Of a stretch of DNA of 13,490 nt, positions 1 through 6,779 are shown piece by piece; positions within the stretch are counted from its first letter, which is position 1; each line of letters begins with the position of its first letter. The stretch is from positions 1-13,490 of the forward strand of contig CAKTTL010000077.1 in assembly GCA_934615235.1 (NCBI GenBank), written 5' to 3'. Origin of the DNA: an uncultured Clostridia bacterium (lineage in GTDB: Bacteria > Bacillota > Clostridia > Christensenellales > Aristaeellaceae). The notes under the pieces were generated by a model. It made no database searches. It was not told where the DNA came from and saw nothing but the letters and a program-made list of their open reading frames with translations. Both the position numbers and the translations under genes were made by a program.

Positions 1-36
1 GTTCTCCCCCCTGTCCCCCCCTCTCCGAGAAAGTCG
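1..36 (+). repeat. Partial copy of palindromic repeat (tail end)
   Basis: A C-rich stretch ending CCCCCCCTCTCCGAGAAAG. Its reverse complement closely matches 11335-11368, the tail of a complete repeat copy, including the GAGAGGGGGG core and the following GGGGGAGAAC. Only the right-hand part is present; the hairpin itself would lie before the window. Orientation is the same as the copy at 11154. By analogy with the other copies it probably follows the stop codon of an unseen plus-strand gene. Confidence 0.6.
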
Positions 37-41
37 CTTAT

Positions 42-80
42 GCCAAACCGCCGCCCAATGGGCGGCGGTTTGGCTGTTTA
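42..80 (+). terminator. Intrinsic terminator of an upstream plus-strand gene
   Basis: A perfect 15-bp GC-rich inverted repeat (42-56 with 60-74, loop AAT) is followed by TGTTTA. The U-tract is short and interrupted, but the stem is very stable. There is no T-run on the other side, so it should act on plus-strand transcripts arriving from before the window. Confidence 0.6.
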
Positions 81-117
81 TCAACTATAGCAGCTTCCAT
101 GAAGTACGAAAACTGGC

Positions 118-145
118 AAAAAAAACGCCGGGCAATAGCCCGGCG
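118..145 (-). terminator. Intrinsic terminator of the moxR operon
   Basis: A perfect 8-bp stem (126-133 with 138-145, loop AATA) is preceded on the plus strand by eight A residues (118-125). Read on the minus strand this is a GC hairpin followed by eight Ts, a classical Rho-independent terminator. It lies about 95 nt past the stop of the last gene in the minus-strand operon. Confidence 0.85.
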
Positions 146-154
146 AAATGGCTT

Positions 155-238
155 TCTAGAAGGGGAGCGCGAGGGGAAACCTCTTTCTTCCGAAAGAGGT
201 TTCCCCTCGCCGTTCCTCGTCCCCTCGTCCCCCGTCCC
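155..238 (-). repeat. Palindromic repeat copy, reverse orientation
   Basis: The core is a perfect 19-bp inverted repeat (169-187 with 192-210, loop TTCC). Flanks match the family: G-rich direct GGGGACGAGG-type motifs on the gene side and a CTTTCTAGAAGGGGAG tail on the other. On the minus strand it starts right after the stop codon of the gene ending at 239 and precedes the terminator at 145-118. Unlike the copies near 11.2 kb it has no T-run before the hairpin. Confidence 0.75.
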
Positions 239-1543
239 TCACCACTTCTCGGTTTTTCCTCCGTACGCAGCCTTGTCGGCCTGTTCGAGGGATTGGCGGA
301 GCGAATCGGCGCGAGATTCGGGAATGGGATGATCGCTGTAGCGCGCCTGATCGTAGAGATCGGCGAAAGCGGCGGCCGTAGACGCGCCCAGCGCGGAAGG
401 CTGTGCGAGCGCCTCGCGGGCGGTTTCGCCGGCGGAAGCGTTCTGTACCCTGGCGTAGCGGCGATAGAGCCGTCGCACGCGCGCGCTGCCGTCGAGCGTT
501 TCCCAGGGCGCGGCTTTGGCGCGCGGGCGCAGGGCGCGGCGCAGCCTGTCGCCCAGAACGCGCGCTTTTTCATCGAGGTTCAGCGTGCTTTCGGCCTCAT
601 CCTCGTAATCCTCCGACGCGGCGGCCGCGTACCGGCGCAGCCGCGCAAGCAGTTTTTTGAAAAGCACCTTCAGCTTCCGATACAGGAACCACAGGATAAA
701 ACAGGCGGCCGCCGCGAGCAGCACATAAGCGAAAATGAGAAAAATTCTCTCCATCAGCTTTGCGAAGGCGCTCGTTTCAGCCCCTTCGGCCAGCTCGCCC
801 AGATCGGGCGCGACCATGCCGCCGCCCTCGCCGCTCACGCTCCCGCCCTGCGGAAACAGCGAGAGCAGGAAACGGAGCACGGCCAGTACGCCGCGCTTGA
901 GCGCGGCAAGAACCTGATCCAGCGCCCGGGCCAGCGTGCGCCACAGCGCGATGAGCATGCCGCCTGCGAACAGCGCAATCGTCAAAAACAGGTTGCGGTT
1001 CGCTACGGCGCGCGGCGCCTTCTGCATGCCGTGCGTACTGGCGCGCAGGTTGACGCGGTTGAGCGTCAGCACGAAAAGGAAGGCGAACGCGGCCGCGCAG
1101 GCCTGCTCCGCCGCAGCGATCCGGTCAAGGTGCAGCCGTGCGATCAAAATCAGCGCCGCTGCGTGCGCCGCAACGCACGCGCCCCAGAGAAGCTGCGGCC
1201 ATTCCTCCCAGGCCGTGCGGCCATAGGCCGGCGGCAGCATCAGCAGCAGCGGGACGCACAGCGCCGGCAGCACGAGCCCCAGCGGCCACGCGCCGCGCAG
1301 CGCCCAGCCGCCCAGTCCCAGCAAAAAGGCCCCGCCAACGCCCGTCACAAGCAGGCGCGCCTTCTTTTTCACGCAAAACGAGACGATTCCCAGCGCGCAC
1401 GCGCAGGCCGGGAGCAGCCCCCACAAAAGCGGTTCCTGCGGCGCGCAGTATACGCCCGCAAGCAGGAAAAACGGCGCGAAGCCGAACAGCAGCGTCAGCG
1501 CGGCGAGCGATTTCTGGCCGATCACGGCCAATCTGTTTTTCAT
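239..1543 (-). CDS. Polytopic membrane protein with DUF4129-like C-terminal tail
   Basis: A 434-residue membrane protein, last gene of the moxR operon. Hydrophobic segments lie at about residues 12-32, 38-58, 63-82, 86-105, 115-136, 146-163, 183-201 and 264-287, with a glycine-rich loop near 230-245. After the last segment comes a basic/acidic linker and a soluble tail (about 350-415) with the RVRRLYRRYAR helix and spaced alanine/leucine positions typical of DUF4129, a domain often fused to or next to TgpA-like transglutaminases. The transglutaminase Cys-His-Asp core itself is not visible. The ATG overlaps the upstream stop by 4 nt, implying translational coupling. In the family these operons are linked to envelope protein processing; the exact role here is unknown. 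The domain call rests on pattern and context, so the DUF4129 label is moderate while the membrane topology is clear. Confidence 0.75.
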   Translation of the reverse strand: MKNRLAVIGQKSLAALTLLFGFAPFFLLAGVYCAPQEPLLWGLLPACACALGIVSFCVKKKARLLVTGVGGAFLLGLGGWALRGAWPLGLVLPALCVPLLLMLPPAYGRTAWEEWPQLLWGACVAAHAAALILIARLHLDRIAAAEQACAAAFAFLFVLTLNRVNLRASTHGMQKAPRAVANRNLFLTIALFAGGMLIALWRTLARALDQVLAALKRGVLAVLRFLLSLFPQGGSVSGEGGGMVAPDLGELAEGAETSAFAKLMERIFLIFAYVLLAAAACFILWFLYRKLKVLFKKLLARLRRYAAAASEDYEDEAESTLNLDEKARVLGDRLRRALRPRAKAAPWETLDGSARVRRLYRRYARVQNASAGETAREALAQPSALGASTAAAFADLYDQARYSDHPIPESRADSLRQSLEQADKAAYGGKTEKW

Positions 1544-2616
1544 TGCGTCGCCTCCCCCTCCAGCAGCTGCACGGTAACGGAATTGCCGTAGCGGCGCAGC
1601 GTTTCCAGCCGCTCCTCGATGAGCGGGCTGGTGTAGCGCGTCAGAATGAGCACGTCCGTGCCGCGCAGGGAAGAAAGATCGTCAAGGAACGAATAAAAGT
1701 TGCGCACGCGCAGCACGCGCAGGCGCGCGAACGCGGAAAGCAGCTCCTCCTCGCGCGCCGGGCCGCGCTCGGGCGGCAGAAGCGTGCAGGTTTCGTCCTC
1801 GTCCATCGGCATATTCGCGGCGAACCCCGCCGCCACGCCCGCGCGCAGCACGCGCAGACAAACCGTCGCGGCCATGGAAATGGCGCGCTCGATCAACGCC
1901 TGCTCGTAATCCATCAGATCGGACCACTGGTTCTCGCTCATCTGGCAGTTGATCACGACGAGCAGCTTTGTATCGGCCGTGTAATCGTGCGTTTTCACCT
2001 GCAGAGAGCCCATGCGCGCGGTGGCGGGCCAGTGTACGTCGCGCGGATGGTCGCCGTGCTGATAAGGCCGGATGCCGTTGACCAGGAACGGATCGGACAC
2101 AACGTGCCGCCGCACGATCATCTCGCCCTGCAGCCGCGAGACGGGCAGCGGGAGCGCGTCGTCCCCCAGCAGGCGCGGATAAACAAGAATGCGGGCGGGC
2201 GTATAATATTGCGCGCTCTGCGCGCCCATTCCCAGCAGATCGCTGACCGTGAGGGAAACGTTGCCCGCGTCGTACGCGCCGCGATGCAGAAGCGTCACCG
2301 TGTGCCGCCGCGTGATCTGCTGGAACGGGCGCAGCGTGAACACGCTCTTGTGATACATCTCGCCGCGCACGGCCAGGTTCTCCTGCCGGCCGAAGCGCAG
2401 ATACGGCGACAGCCGCGACTCCGCGCGCAGCCAGGGGATAAACAGCGGCCGGTCGTTTCGAAGCACCTCTGTCAGATGCACCGTTTCGCCCTCGAACGCG
2501 GCGGGGACGGAAAAGCGGCGCGCGTATTTCAGCCCACGCAGGGCAAAATGCCGCAGGATAAAATTCTGCAGCAGCGCCAGCACAATCAGCGCCAGCGCCA
2601 GCACCCAGACGTTCAC
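1540..2616 (-). CDS. DUF58 domain protein
   Basis: A 358-residue protein of the DUF58 family, usual partner of MoxR ATPases. The N-terminus (residues 3-20) is one hydrophobic anchor; many relatives have two. The family signature is clear at 181-196 (GIRPYQHGDHPRDVHW), followed by TARMGSLQVKTHDY. The strand that usually carries a von Willebrand A-type metal site (DxSxS) reads VVINCQMSEN at 220-229, so the first Asp is Asn and the canonical metal site looks degenerate. The start is GTG at 2616-2614, overlapping the stop of the ATPase by 4 nt (GTGA), and its own stop overlaps the next gene by 4 nt. Likely a membrane-tethered cytoplasmic partner of the ATPase in envelope maintenance; the substrate is unknown. 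Confidence 0.9.
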   Translation of the reverse strand: MNVWVLALALIVLALLQNFILRHFALRGLKYARRFSVPAAFEGETVHLTEVLRNDRPLFIPWLRAESRLSPYLRFGRQENLAVRGEMYHKSVFTLRPFQQITRRHTVTLLHRGAYDAGNVSLTVSDLLGMGAQSAQYYTPARILVYPRLLGDDALPLPVSRLQGEMIVRRHVVSDPFLVNGIRPYQHGDHPRDVHWPATARMGSLQVKTHDYTADTKLLVVINCQMSENQWSDLMDYEQALIERAISMAATVCLRVLRAGVAAGFAANMPMDEDETCTLLPPERGPAREEELLSAFARLRVLRVRNFYSFLDDLSSLRGTDVLILTRYTSPLIEERLETLRRYGNSVTVQLLEGEATQ

Positions 2617-3563
2617 GCCTGCTGCTCCGTCGGCACGGGCGTTTTCTGCAAAAGCTCCTCAATGAACCGTTCGCCCTCGCCCGATTTGCCGTACAGCCCG
2701 CGCAGAATCACACGGTGCGCCAGCACCGGCACGGCCAGCGCCTTCACATCGTCGGGCGTGACGAAATCGCGGCCGGAAATGGCGGCGTAGGCCTGGCTTG
2801 CGCGCATGAGCGCCAGCATGCCGCGCGGCGACACGCCCAGCTGCACGCGCTCGGGGTTGCGCGTTGCCGCGCAGAGCGCGGCGATATACCGCATCACCGG
2901 CTCGGACACTTCGCACTGCCGGAAGAGCTTCTGCGCCTGCGCGATCTCCTCGCGCGTGGCGACGGGTTCAAGCGTTTCGAGCGGGCTTTCGCTGATGAAG
3001 CGGCGCATCATCGCAACCGCGCCGTCGTCGGTCGGATAGCCGAGCGAGAGGCGGATGAGGAAGCGGTCCAGCTGCGCCTCCGGCAGCGGGAAGGTGCCCT
3101 GCGTTTCGACGGGGTTCTGCGTGGCGAGGACGAGAAACGGCGCGTCGAGCGGGCGCGTGACGCCGCCCTCCGTCACCTGCTTTTCTTCCATGCACTCCAA
3201 AAGAGCCGACTGCGTGCGCGGCGTGGCGCGGTTGATCTCGTCGGCGAGGAGGATGTTGGTAAACACCGGGCCGGGCTGGAAGACGAATTTTCCCTCGCCG
3301 GGCTGGTAGACGCTCATGCCGGTAATATCGGCGGGCAGCAGGTCGGGCGTGAACTGCACGCGCGAGAACGCGCAGCGCAGCGACTGCGAAAGCGAGCGCG
3401 CGAGCACCGTCTTGCCCGTACCGGGCACGTCCTCGAGCAGCACGTGGCCGCCCGCCACGACGGCGGTAAGAATCAGATCGATCTGCGTTTCGTTGCCGAT
3501 GATGACGCGGCGGACGTTTTCCCGCACCTTTGCCGCAAGCGGCTGAATTTCCTGATACTGCAT
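2613..3563 (-). CDS. MoxR-family AAA+ ATPase
   Basis: A 316-residue MoxR-type ATPase of normal length. Walker A is at 44-52 (EDVPGTGKT), Walker B at 104-112 (ILLADEINR), sensor 1 at 146-151 (LATQNP), and the family motif LPEAQLDRF at 160-168. The C-terminal third is the lid domain with VSPRGMLALMRASQAYA. MoxR proteins act as chaperone-like ATPases that assemble or activate partner complexes, commonly with a DUF58 protein encoded next door, as here. It is first in the operon. Only a weak purine-rich ribosome site (GAGAAG) precedes the ATG at 3563. A MITE-like element begins 23 nt upstream of that ATG, and no convincing promoter is visible for this strand, so expression may depend on sequence inside or beyond the element. 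Confidence 0.95.
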   Translation of the reverse strand: MQYQEIQPLAAKVRENVRRVIIGNETQIDLILTAVVAGGHVLLEDVPGTGKTVLARSLSQSLRCAFSRVQFTPDLLPADITGMSVYQPGEGKFVFQPGPVFTNILLADEINRATPRTQSALLECMEEKQVTEGGVTRPLDAPFLVLATQNPVETQGTFPLPEAQLDRFLIRLSLGYPTDDGAVAMMRRFISESPLETLEPVATREEIAQAQKLFRQCEVSEPVMRYIAALCAATRNPERVQLGVSPRGMLALMRASQAYAAISGRDFVTPDDVKALAVPVLAHRVILRGLYGKSGEGERFIEELLQKTPVPTEQQA

Positions 3564-3585
3564 GTTTTTTTCTTCTCTCGTTTCT

Positions 3586-3914
3586 TAGGGTGTATCTGAA
3601 AAAGGAAGAGGCGACAGCACGAGCGGATTTTTCGTCAGTTCAAGGAGGGAAACCGAAGGTTTAGCGGCGCTAAATCGGGGGGCAATACCGCATAATTCGC
3701 GTGAAGGATGGCGAGATGGATTTGCGTCGGATGCGAATTGCAGATTTCGCAGGCGTACCGGCGGTACGTCAAGAAAGCTGCAAGCAGCAGACGGCGTAAA
3801 GGCATCCGTCAGCCTTTGCGCGATATTGTGCGGGATTGTCCCAAGCTTCCCGACGCAGAAATGGCGGAAAAGACGCCGTGATGGAGTCTCAGGGAATTTT
3901 TCAGATACACCCTA
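3586..3914. mobile_element. MITE-like element with 16-bp TIRs and TA duplication
   Basis: GGGTGTATCTGAAAAA at 3588-3603 is repeated exactly, inverted, at 3897-3912, and each end is flanked by TA (3586-3587 and 3913-3914). The 325-bp interior has no credible gene. It contains small hairpins: TTTAGC/GCTAAA at 3660-3674, CGTACCG/CGGTACG at 3754-3768, and a 10-bp stem with one wobble near 3794-3821. Size, perfect ends, TA duplication and lack of coding fit a non-autonomous element mobilised by a transposase encoded elsewhere; TA duplication is known for IS630/mariner-type and some IS5-type elements. The parent family cannot be told from this copy. It fills most of the 454-bp gap between the divergent moxR and AraC genes. 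Confidence 0.8.
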
Positions 3915-3982
3915 TTTATTTGATGATTTGCTTTTGATTTTTGCAGTATAGCACAGGTGCGCCCTCGCCTGCAAGCCGCACC

Positions 3983-4011
3983 TTGCTTTTGCGCGCGGGT
4001 TCCATTATAAT
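3983..4011 (+). promoter_or_regulatory. Sigma-A-type promoter of the AraC regulator gene
   Basis: TTGCTT (3983-3988) and a perfect TATAAT (4006-4011) are separated by 17 bp. The expected transcription start, about 7 nt after the -10, coincides with the A of the ATG at 4018. Confidence 0.75.
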
Positions 4012-4017
4012 GCGGGT

Positions 4018-4983
4018 ATGAAAACGAAAGAGTACGAAATCATCCGCCATGAGCAGCTCGAATGGCTCTCGCTCTTTTTTGACACGGTGGATTACCGCAC
4101 CCCTCATTTTCACTCGGAATGGGAGCTGATCTGGATCCTCGACCGGCCGCTTTGCGTCGTCTGCGCGAACGAGCGGGTCGTAGCGGAGCCGGGCGAGCTG
4201 GTGCTGTTCAGTCCCGGGCAGACGCACGAGTTTCACCATGTGAACGGCTCGTGCACGTTCCTGTGCCTGCAGCTGTCGCCGCGTCTTTTCTCGATGGATC
4301 ACGCGCTGGCGATGGAAAGCCTGTTCCCGCAAAGGTTCCTGCCGCCGGAGGATTTCGCGCGGCTGAAAGGCTGCCTGCGCGAGGCGGCGGAAGCGTATTT
4401 TCTGCGCGCGCCCAACTATGAGCCGCTGTGCCTGGGGCAGATCTGCCTGACGTTTTACCGGCTTTTTTCGGCCATGCCCTCGCACCGGATCACGCTGGAC
4501 GAAGCCGCCAGCGCGGACAGGCGCAACTCCCGCCTCTCGGCGCTGATCCGCTTCGTGGACGAAAACTACAGCCACAAGATTCTCCTCTCGGACTTCGCCC
4601 GCCGCGAGGGCTGCTCGATGAGCTATCTGTCGCATTTCGTCAAGGAAACGCTGAACCAGAACTTTCAGCAGTACGTCAACGCCGTGCGGCTCAACGCGGC
4701 CTGCAAACTCATCGCCACGACCGACAAAAAGCTGCTCGACGTCTGTTTCGAGTCCGGCTTTTCCGATTACCGCTATTTCTCCGCCGCCTTCAAGCGGCAG
4801 TTCGGCATGACCCCGCAGCAGTACAGCCGCCGTCAGACGCGTCCGGAAATCGCCGGCACGTCGCTTCAGCACAGCATCCATTCGCTCGAGCGGTTCTACG
4901 ACGACGCGCAGAGCCGCGCGCTGCTTGCGCGGCTGATTCCGAGCGGAGCAAACAAATCTAATAAAAACGCTGAATTGTCATAG
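4018..4983 (+). CDS. AraC-family transcriptional regulator with cupin sensor domain
   Basis: A 321-residue regulator. The N-terminal half is a cupin-like ligand-binding domain with TPHFHSEWELIWI (28-40) and GQTHEFHHV (67-75). The C-terminal part (about 172-272) is a two-helix-turn-helix AraC domain: first HTH about 189-210 (LLSDFARREGCSMSYLSHFVKE), second about 238-260, ending in GFSDYRYFSAAFKRQFGMTPQQYSR. About 50 extra residues follow. The ATG at 4018 is the only possible start: reading upstream in frame there is no ATG, GTG or TTG before the stop at 3949. No ribosome site precedes it, which with the promoter position suggests a leaderless message. It lies just upstream of the isomerase gene and the uronate operon on the same strand, so it is a natural candidate to sense a uronate or sugar intermediate and activate them. 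That role is inferred from position. Confidence 0.93.
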   Translation: MKTKEYEIIRHEQLEWLSLFFDTVDYRTPHFHSEWELIWILDRPLCVVCANERVVAEPGELVLFSPGQTHEFHHVNGSCTFLCLQLSPRLFSMDHALAMESLFPQRFLPPEDFARLKGCLREAAEAYFLRAPNYEPLCLGQICLTFYRLFSAMPSHRITLDEAASADRRNSRLSALIRFVDENYSHKILLSDFARREGCSMSYLSHFVKETLNQNFQQYVNAVRLNAACKLIATTDKKLLDVCFESGFSDYRYFSAAFKRQFGMTPQQYSRRQTRPEIAGTSLQHSIHSLERFYDDAQSRALLARLIPSGANKSNKNAELS

Positions 4984-5009
4984 CCAAACCGGACGGATGG
5001 CGGTATAAT
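4981..5009 (+). promoter_or_regulatory. Promoter of the isomerase-family gene
   Basis: A perfect TATAAT lies at 5004-5009. A weak -35 match, TAGCCA (4981-4986), is 17 bp upstream and overlaps the stop codon of the regulator gene. A better-looking TTGTCA at 4975-4980 would need a 23-bp spacer, which is too long. A weak -35 with a strong -10 is typical of an activator-dependent promoter. The transcript would have a leader of about 97 nt. Confidence 0.65.
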
Positions 5010-5035
5010 AAAAGCAAATTAGTAAAAGATGCGGA

Positions 5036-5104
5036 TGCGTTTTGCGGCGCAGGGCGCCGAATGAAAAAAACGCCGCCACGCAAGTCATTATTATCATGAG
5101 GAGG
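5036..5104 (+). promoter_or_regulatory. Leader of the isomerase gene: competing hairpins and strong RBS
   Basis: Two stems that exclude each other can be drawn. CGGCGC/GCGCCG (5045-5059, loop AGG) competes with GCGGCG (5044-5049) pairing with CGCCGC (5071-5076), extended by TGCG/CGCA at 5036-5039 and 5079-5082. Neither directly hides the AGGAGG at 5099-5104, which lies 8 nt before the ATG at 5113. The ribosome site is solid; the regulatory meaning of the stems is speculative. Confidence 0.4.
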
Positions 5105-5112
5105 ATACATCC

Positions 5113-6588
5113 ATGAAAAACATCCCGGACGTGAAGCTCGGCATCATCGCCGTCTCGCGCGACTGCTTCCCCATCGGCCTGTCCGTCAAGCGCCGCGAGG
5201 CGATCGTCAAGGCGTACAAGGGCGAACTGTACGAGTGCACCGTGACGGTTGAAAACGAGAAGGACATGCTCGCCGCCGTCGCCGACGTGAAAACCGCCGG
5301 CTGCAACGCGCTCGTCGTGTTCCTGGGCAACTTCGGCCCCGAAACCCCTGAAACCCTCATCGCCAAAAATTTCGACGGTCCGTGCATGTTCGTCGCGGCC
5401 GCCGAAGGCGACGGCGATCTCATCAACGGCCGCGGCGACGCGTACTGCGGCATGCTCAACTGCTCCTACAACCTCGGCATGCGCCATCTGAACGCGTACA
5501 TCCCCGAGTATCCCGTCGGCACGGCCGAGGATATCGCGAAGATGATCGCGGAGTTCGTTCCCGTCGCGCGCGCCGTCATCGGCGTGAAGAACCTCAAAAT
5601 CATCACCTTCGGGCCGCGCCCGCAGGACTTCTTCGCCTGCAACGCCCCCATCAAGGGCCTGTACGAGCTGGGCGTGGAAATCGAAGAGAATTCCGAACTG
5701 GATCTGCTCGTCTCCTACCGCGCGCACAAGGGCGACGCGCGTATCGCCGCCGTGTGCGAGGATATGAAGAACGAAATGGGCGAGGGCAAGTATTATCCCG
5801 AGCTGCTCGAGCGCATGGCGCAGTTTGAACTGACGCTGCTGGACTGGGCGGAAACCCACAAAGGCGCGCGCCAGTATGTGGCCTTCGCCGACAAGTGCTG
5901 GCCGGCCTTCCCGGAGCAGTTCGGCTTCGAGCCCTGCTACGTCAACTCCCGCCTGGCCTCCCGCGGCATCCCCGTCGCCTGCGAAGTGGATATCTACGGC
6001 GCGCTGTCCGAGTATATCGGCGCGTGCGTGTCCGAAGACGCGGTAACGCTGCTGGACATCAACAACTCCGTGCCCGCCTCGCTGTATGAAGAAAAGATCA
6101 AGGGCCAGTTCGACTATACCCTGACTGATACCTTCATGGGCTTCCACTGCGGCAACACGCCCAGCTGCAAGATGTGCGCCGACCGCGCGGTGAAGTATCA
6201 GCTCATCCAGCACCGCCTGCTCGAGCCGCAGGGCAGCGAGCCCGATTTCACGCGCGGCACCCTCGAGGGCGACATCGCCGCCAGCGACATCACCTTCTAC
6301 CGCCTGCAGTGCGACAGCGAAGGCACGCTGCGCGCCTATATCGCCCAGGGCGAAGTGCTGCCGGTCGCGACCGGTTCCTTCGGCGGCATCGGCGTGTTCG
6401 CCATCCATGAAATGGGCCGCTTCTATCGCCACGTCCTCGTGCAGAAGCGCTACCCGCATCACGGCGCGGTCGCCTTCGGCCACTACGGCAAGGCGCTGTT
6501 CGAAGCGTTCAAGTTCCTGGGCGTCAGCGATATCGCCTATAACCAGCCCAAGACGGAGCGCTATCCGCAGGAGAATCCTTTCTGCTGA
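5113..6588 (+). CDS. L-fucose/L-arabinose isomerase-family protein (COG2407-like)
   Basis: A 491-residue cytosolic protein resembling the COG2407 branch of the fucose/arabinose isomerase superfamily. The core region reads KCWPAFPEQFG, then SRLASRGIPVACEVDIYGALSEY with the likely metal ligand Glu291, then VTLLDINNS with likely ligand Asp315. The C-terminal domain has the His pair at 449-450 (YPHHGAVAFGHYG), one of which probably supplies the third ligand. This Glu-Asp-His layout matches the metal site of aldose-ketose isomerases such as FucI. A Cys-rich segment at 345-354 (HCGNTPSCKMC) is notable. It has its own promoter, a good ribosome site 8 nt upstream, and a strong terminator 18 nt after the stop, so it is transcribed apart from the uronate operon that follows. 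The substrate is unknown: a pentose, fucose-type sugar or uronate derivative are all possible. The family call is firm; the specific reaction is not. Confidence 0.85.
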   Translation: MKNIPDVKLGIIAVSRDCFPIGLSVKRREAIVKAYKGELYECTVTVENEKDMLAAVADVKTAGCNALVVFLGNFGPETPETLIAKNFDGPCMFVAAAEGDGDLINGRGDAYCGMLNCSYNLGMRHLNAYIPEYPVGTAEDIAKMIAEFVPVARAVIGVKNLKIITFGPRPQDFFACNAPIKGLYELGVEIEENSELDLLVSYRAHKGDARIAAVCEDMKNEMGEGKYYPELLERMAQFELTLLDWAETHKGARQYVAFADKCWPAFPEQFGFEPCYVNSRLASRGIPVACEVDIYGALSEYIGACVSEDAVTLLDINNSVPASLYEEKIKGQFDYTLTDTFMGFHCGNTPSCKMCADRAVKYQLIQHRLLEPQGSEPDFTRGTLEGDIAASDITFYRLQCDSEGTLRAYIAQGEVLPVATGSFGGIGVFAIHEMGRFYRHVLVQKRYPHHGAVAFGHYGKALFEAFKFLGVSDIAYNQPKTERYPQENPFC

Positions 6589-6605
6589 TAATAAATCCAA
6601 ACGTC

Positions 6606-6642
6606 GCCGCAGGTTTGAAATTCAAGCCTGCGGCCTTGTTTT
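6606..6642 (+). terminator. Intrinsic terminator after the isomerase gene
   Basis: GCCGCAGG (6606-6613) pairs with CCTGCGGC (6627-6634), and the stem extends inward through TTTGAA/TTCAAG (one G-U pair) almost to the tip. It is followed by CTTGTTTTA. It begins 18 nt after the stop codon and should separate this gene from the uronate operon. Confidence 0.9.
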
Positions 6643-6677
6643 ATCTGCGCATGTTCAGATTTCACCGTCCAAATCTC

Positions 6678-6706
6678 TTGCAAAACATACAAACCCGGGC
6701 TATAAT
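6678..6706 (+). promoter_or_regulatory. Promoter of the uronate operon
   Basis: TTGCAA (6678-6683) and a perfect TATAAT (6701-6706) are separated by 17 bp. Transcription would begin near 6713, giving a leader of about 67 nt before the GH88 gene. No clear operator repeat is visible around it. Confidence 0.8.
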
Positions 6707-6740
6707 TTATTGTGGATGAGAATTGGTTCTTTATGATCTT

Positions 6741-6768
6741 CAGGGCTTCGCCCTGTTAAAAAAGGAGG
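6741..6768 (+). promoter_or_regulatory. Leader hairpin and ribosome binding site of the GH88 gene
   Basis: A perfect hairpin CAGGGC-TTC-GCCCTG (6741-6755) is followed after 7 nt by AAGGAGG (6762-6768). The ribosome site is 11 nt from the ATG at 6780, longer than usual; a second in-frame ATG lies at 6786, even further away. The stem sits immediately upstream of the ribosome site and could protect the message 5' end or tune initiation. There is no T-run right after it, so it is not an obvious attenuator. Confidence 0.5.
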
Positions 6769-6779
6769 ATCTTTCCTAA

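Noticed and set aside
293..1591. Long plus-strand open frame antisense to the membrane protein gene
   Set aside because: Arg/Gln-rich, low-complexity translation typical of a shadow frame in GC-rich coding DNA; the minus strand has clear membrane segments and 4-nt overlaps with real genes.
1138..2790. 550-codon plus-strand open frame across the DUF58 gene
   Set aside because: It crosses two genuine minus-strand genes, has no ribosome site and has Arg/Ala/His-rich composition; it is a shadow of the DUF58 and neighbouring genes.
4978..6600. 540-codon minus-strand open frame opposite the isomerase gene
   Set aside because: Composition is His/Val/Ala/Asp-skewed, as expected from antisense of GC-rich codons; the plus strand carries a recognisable enzyme with promoter, RBS and terminator.
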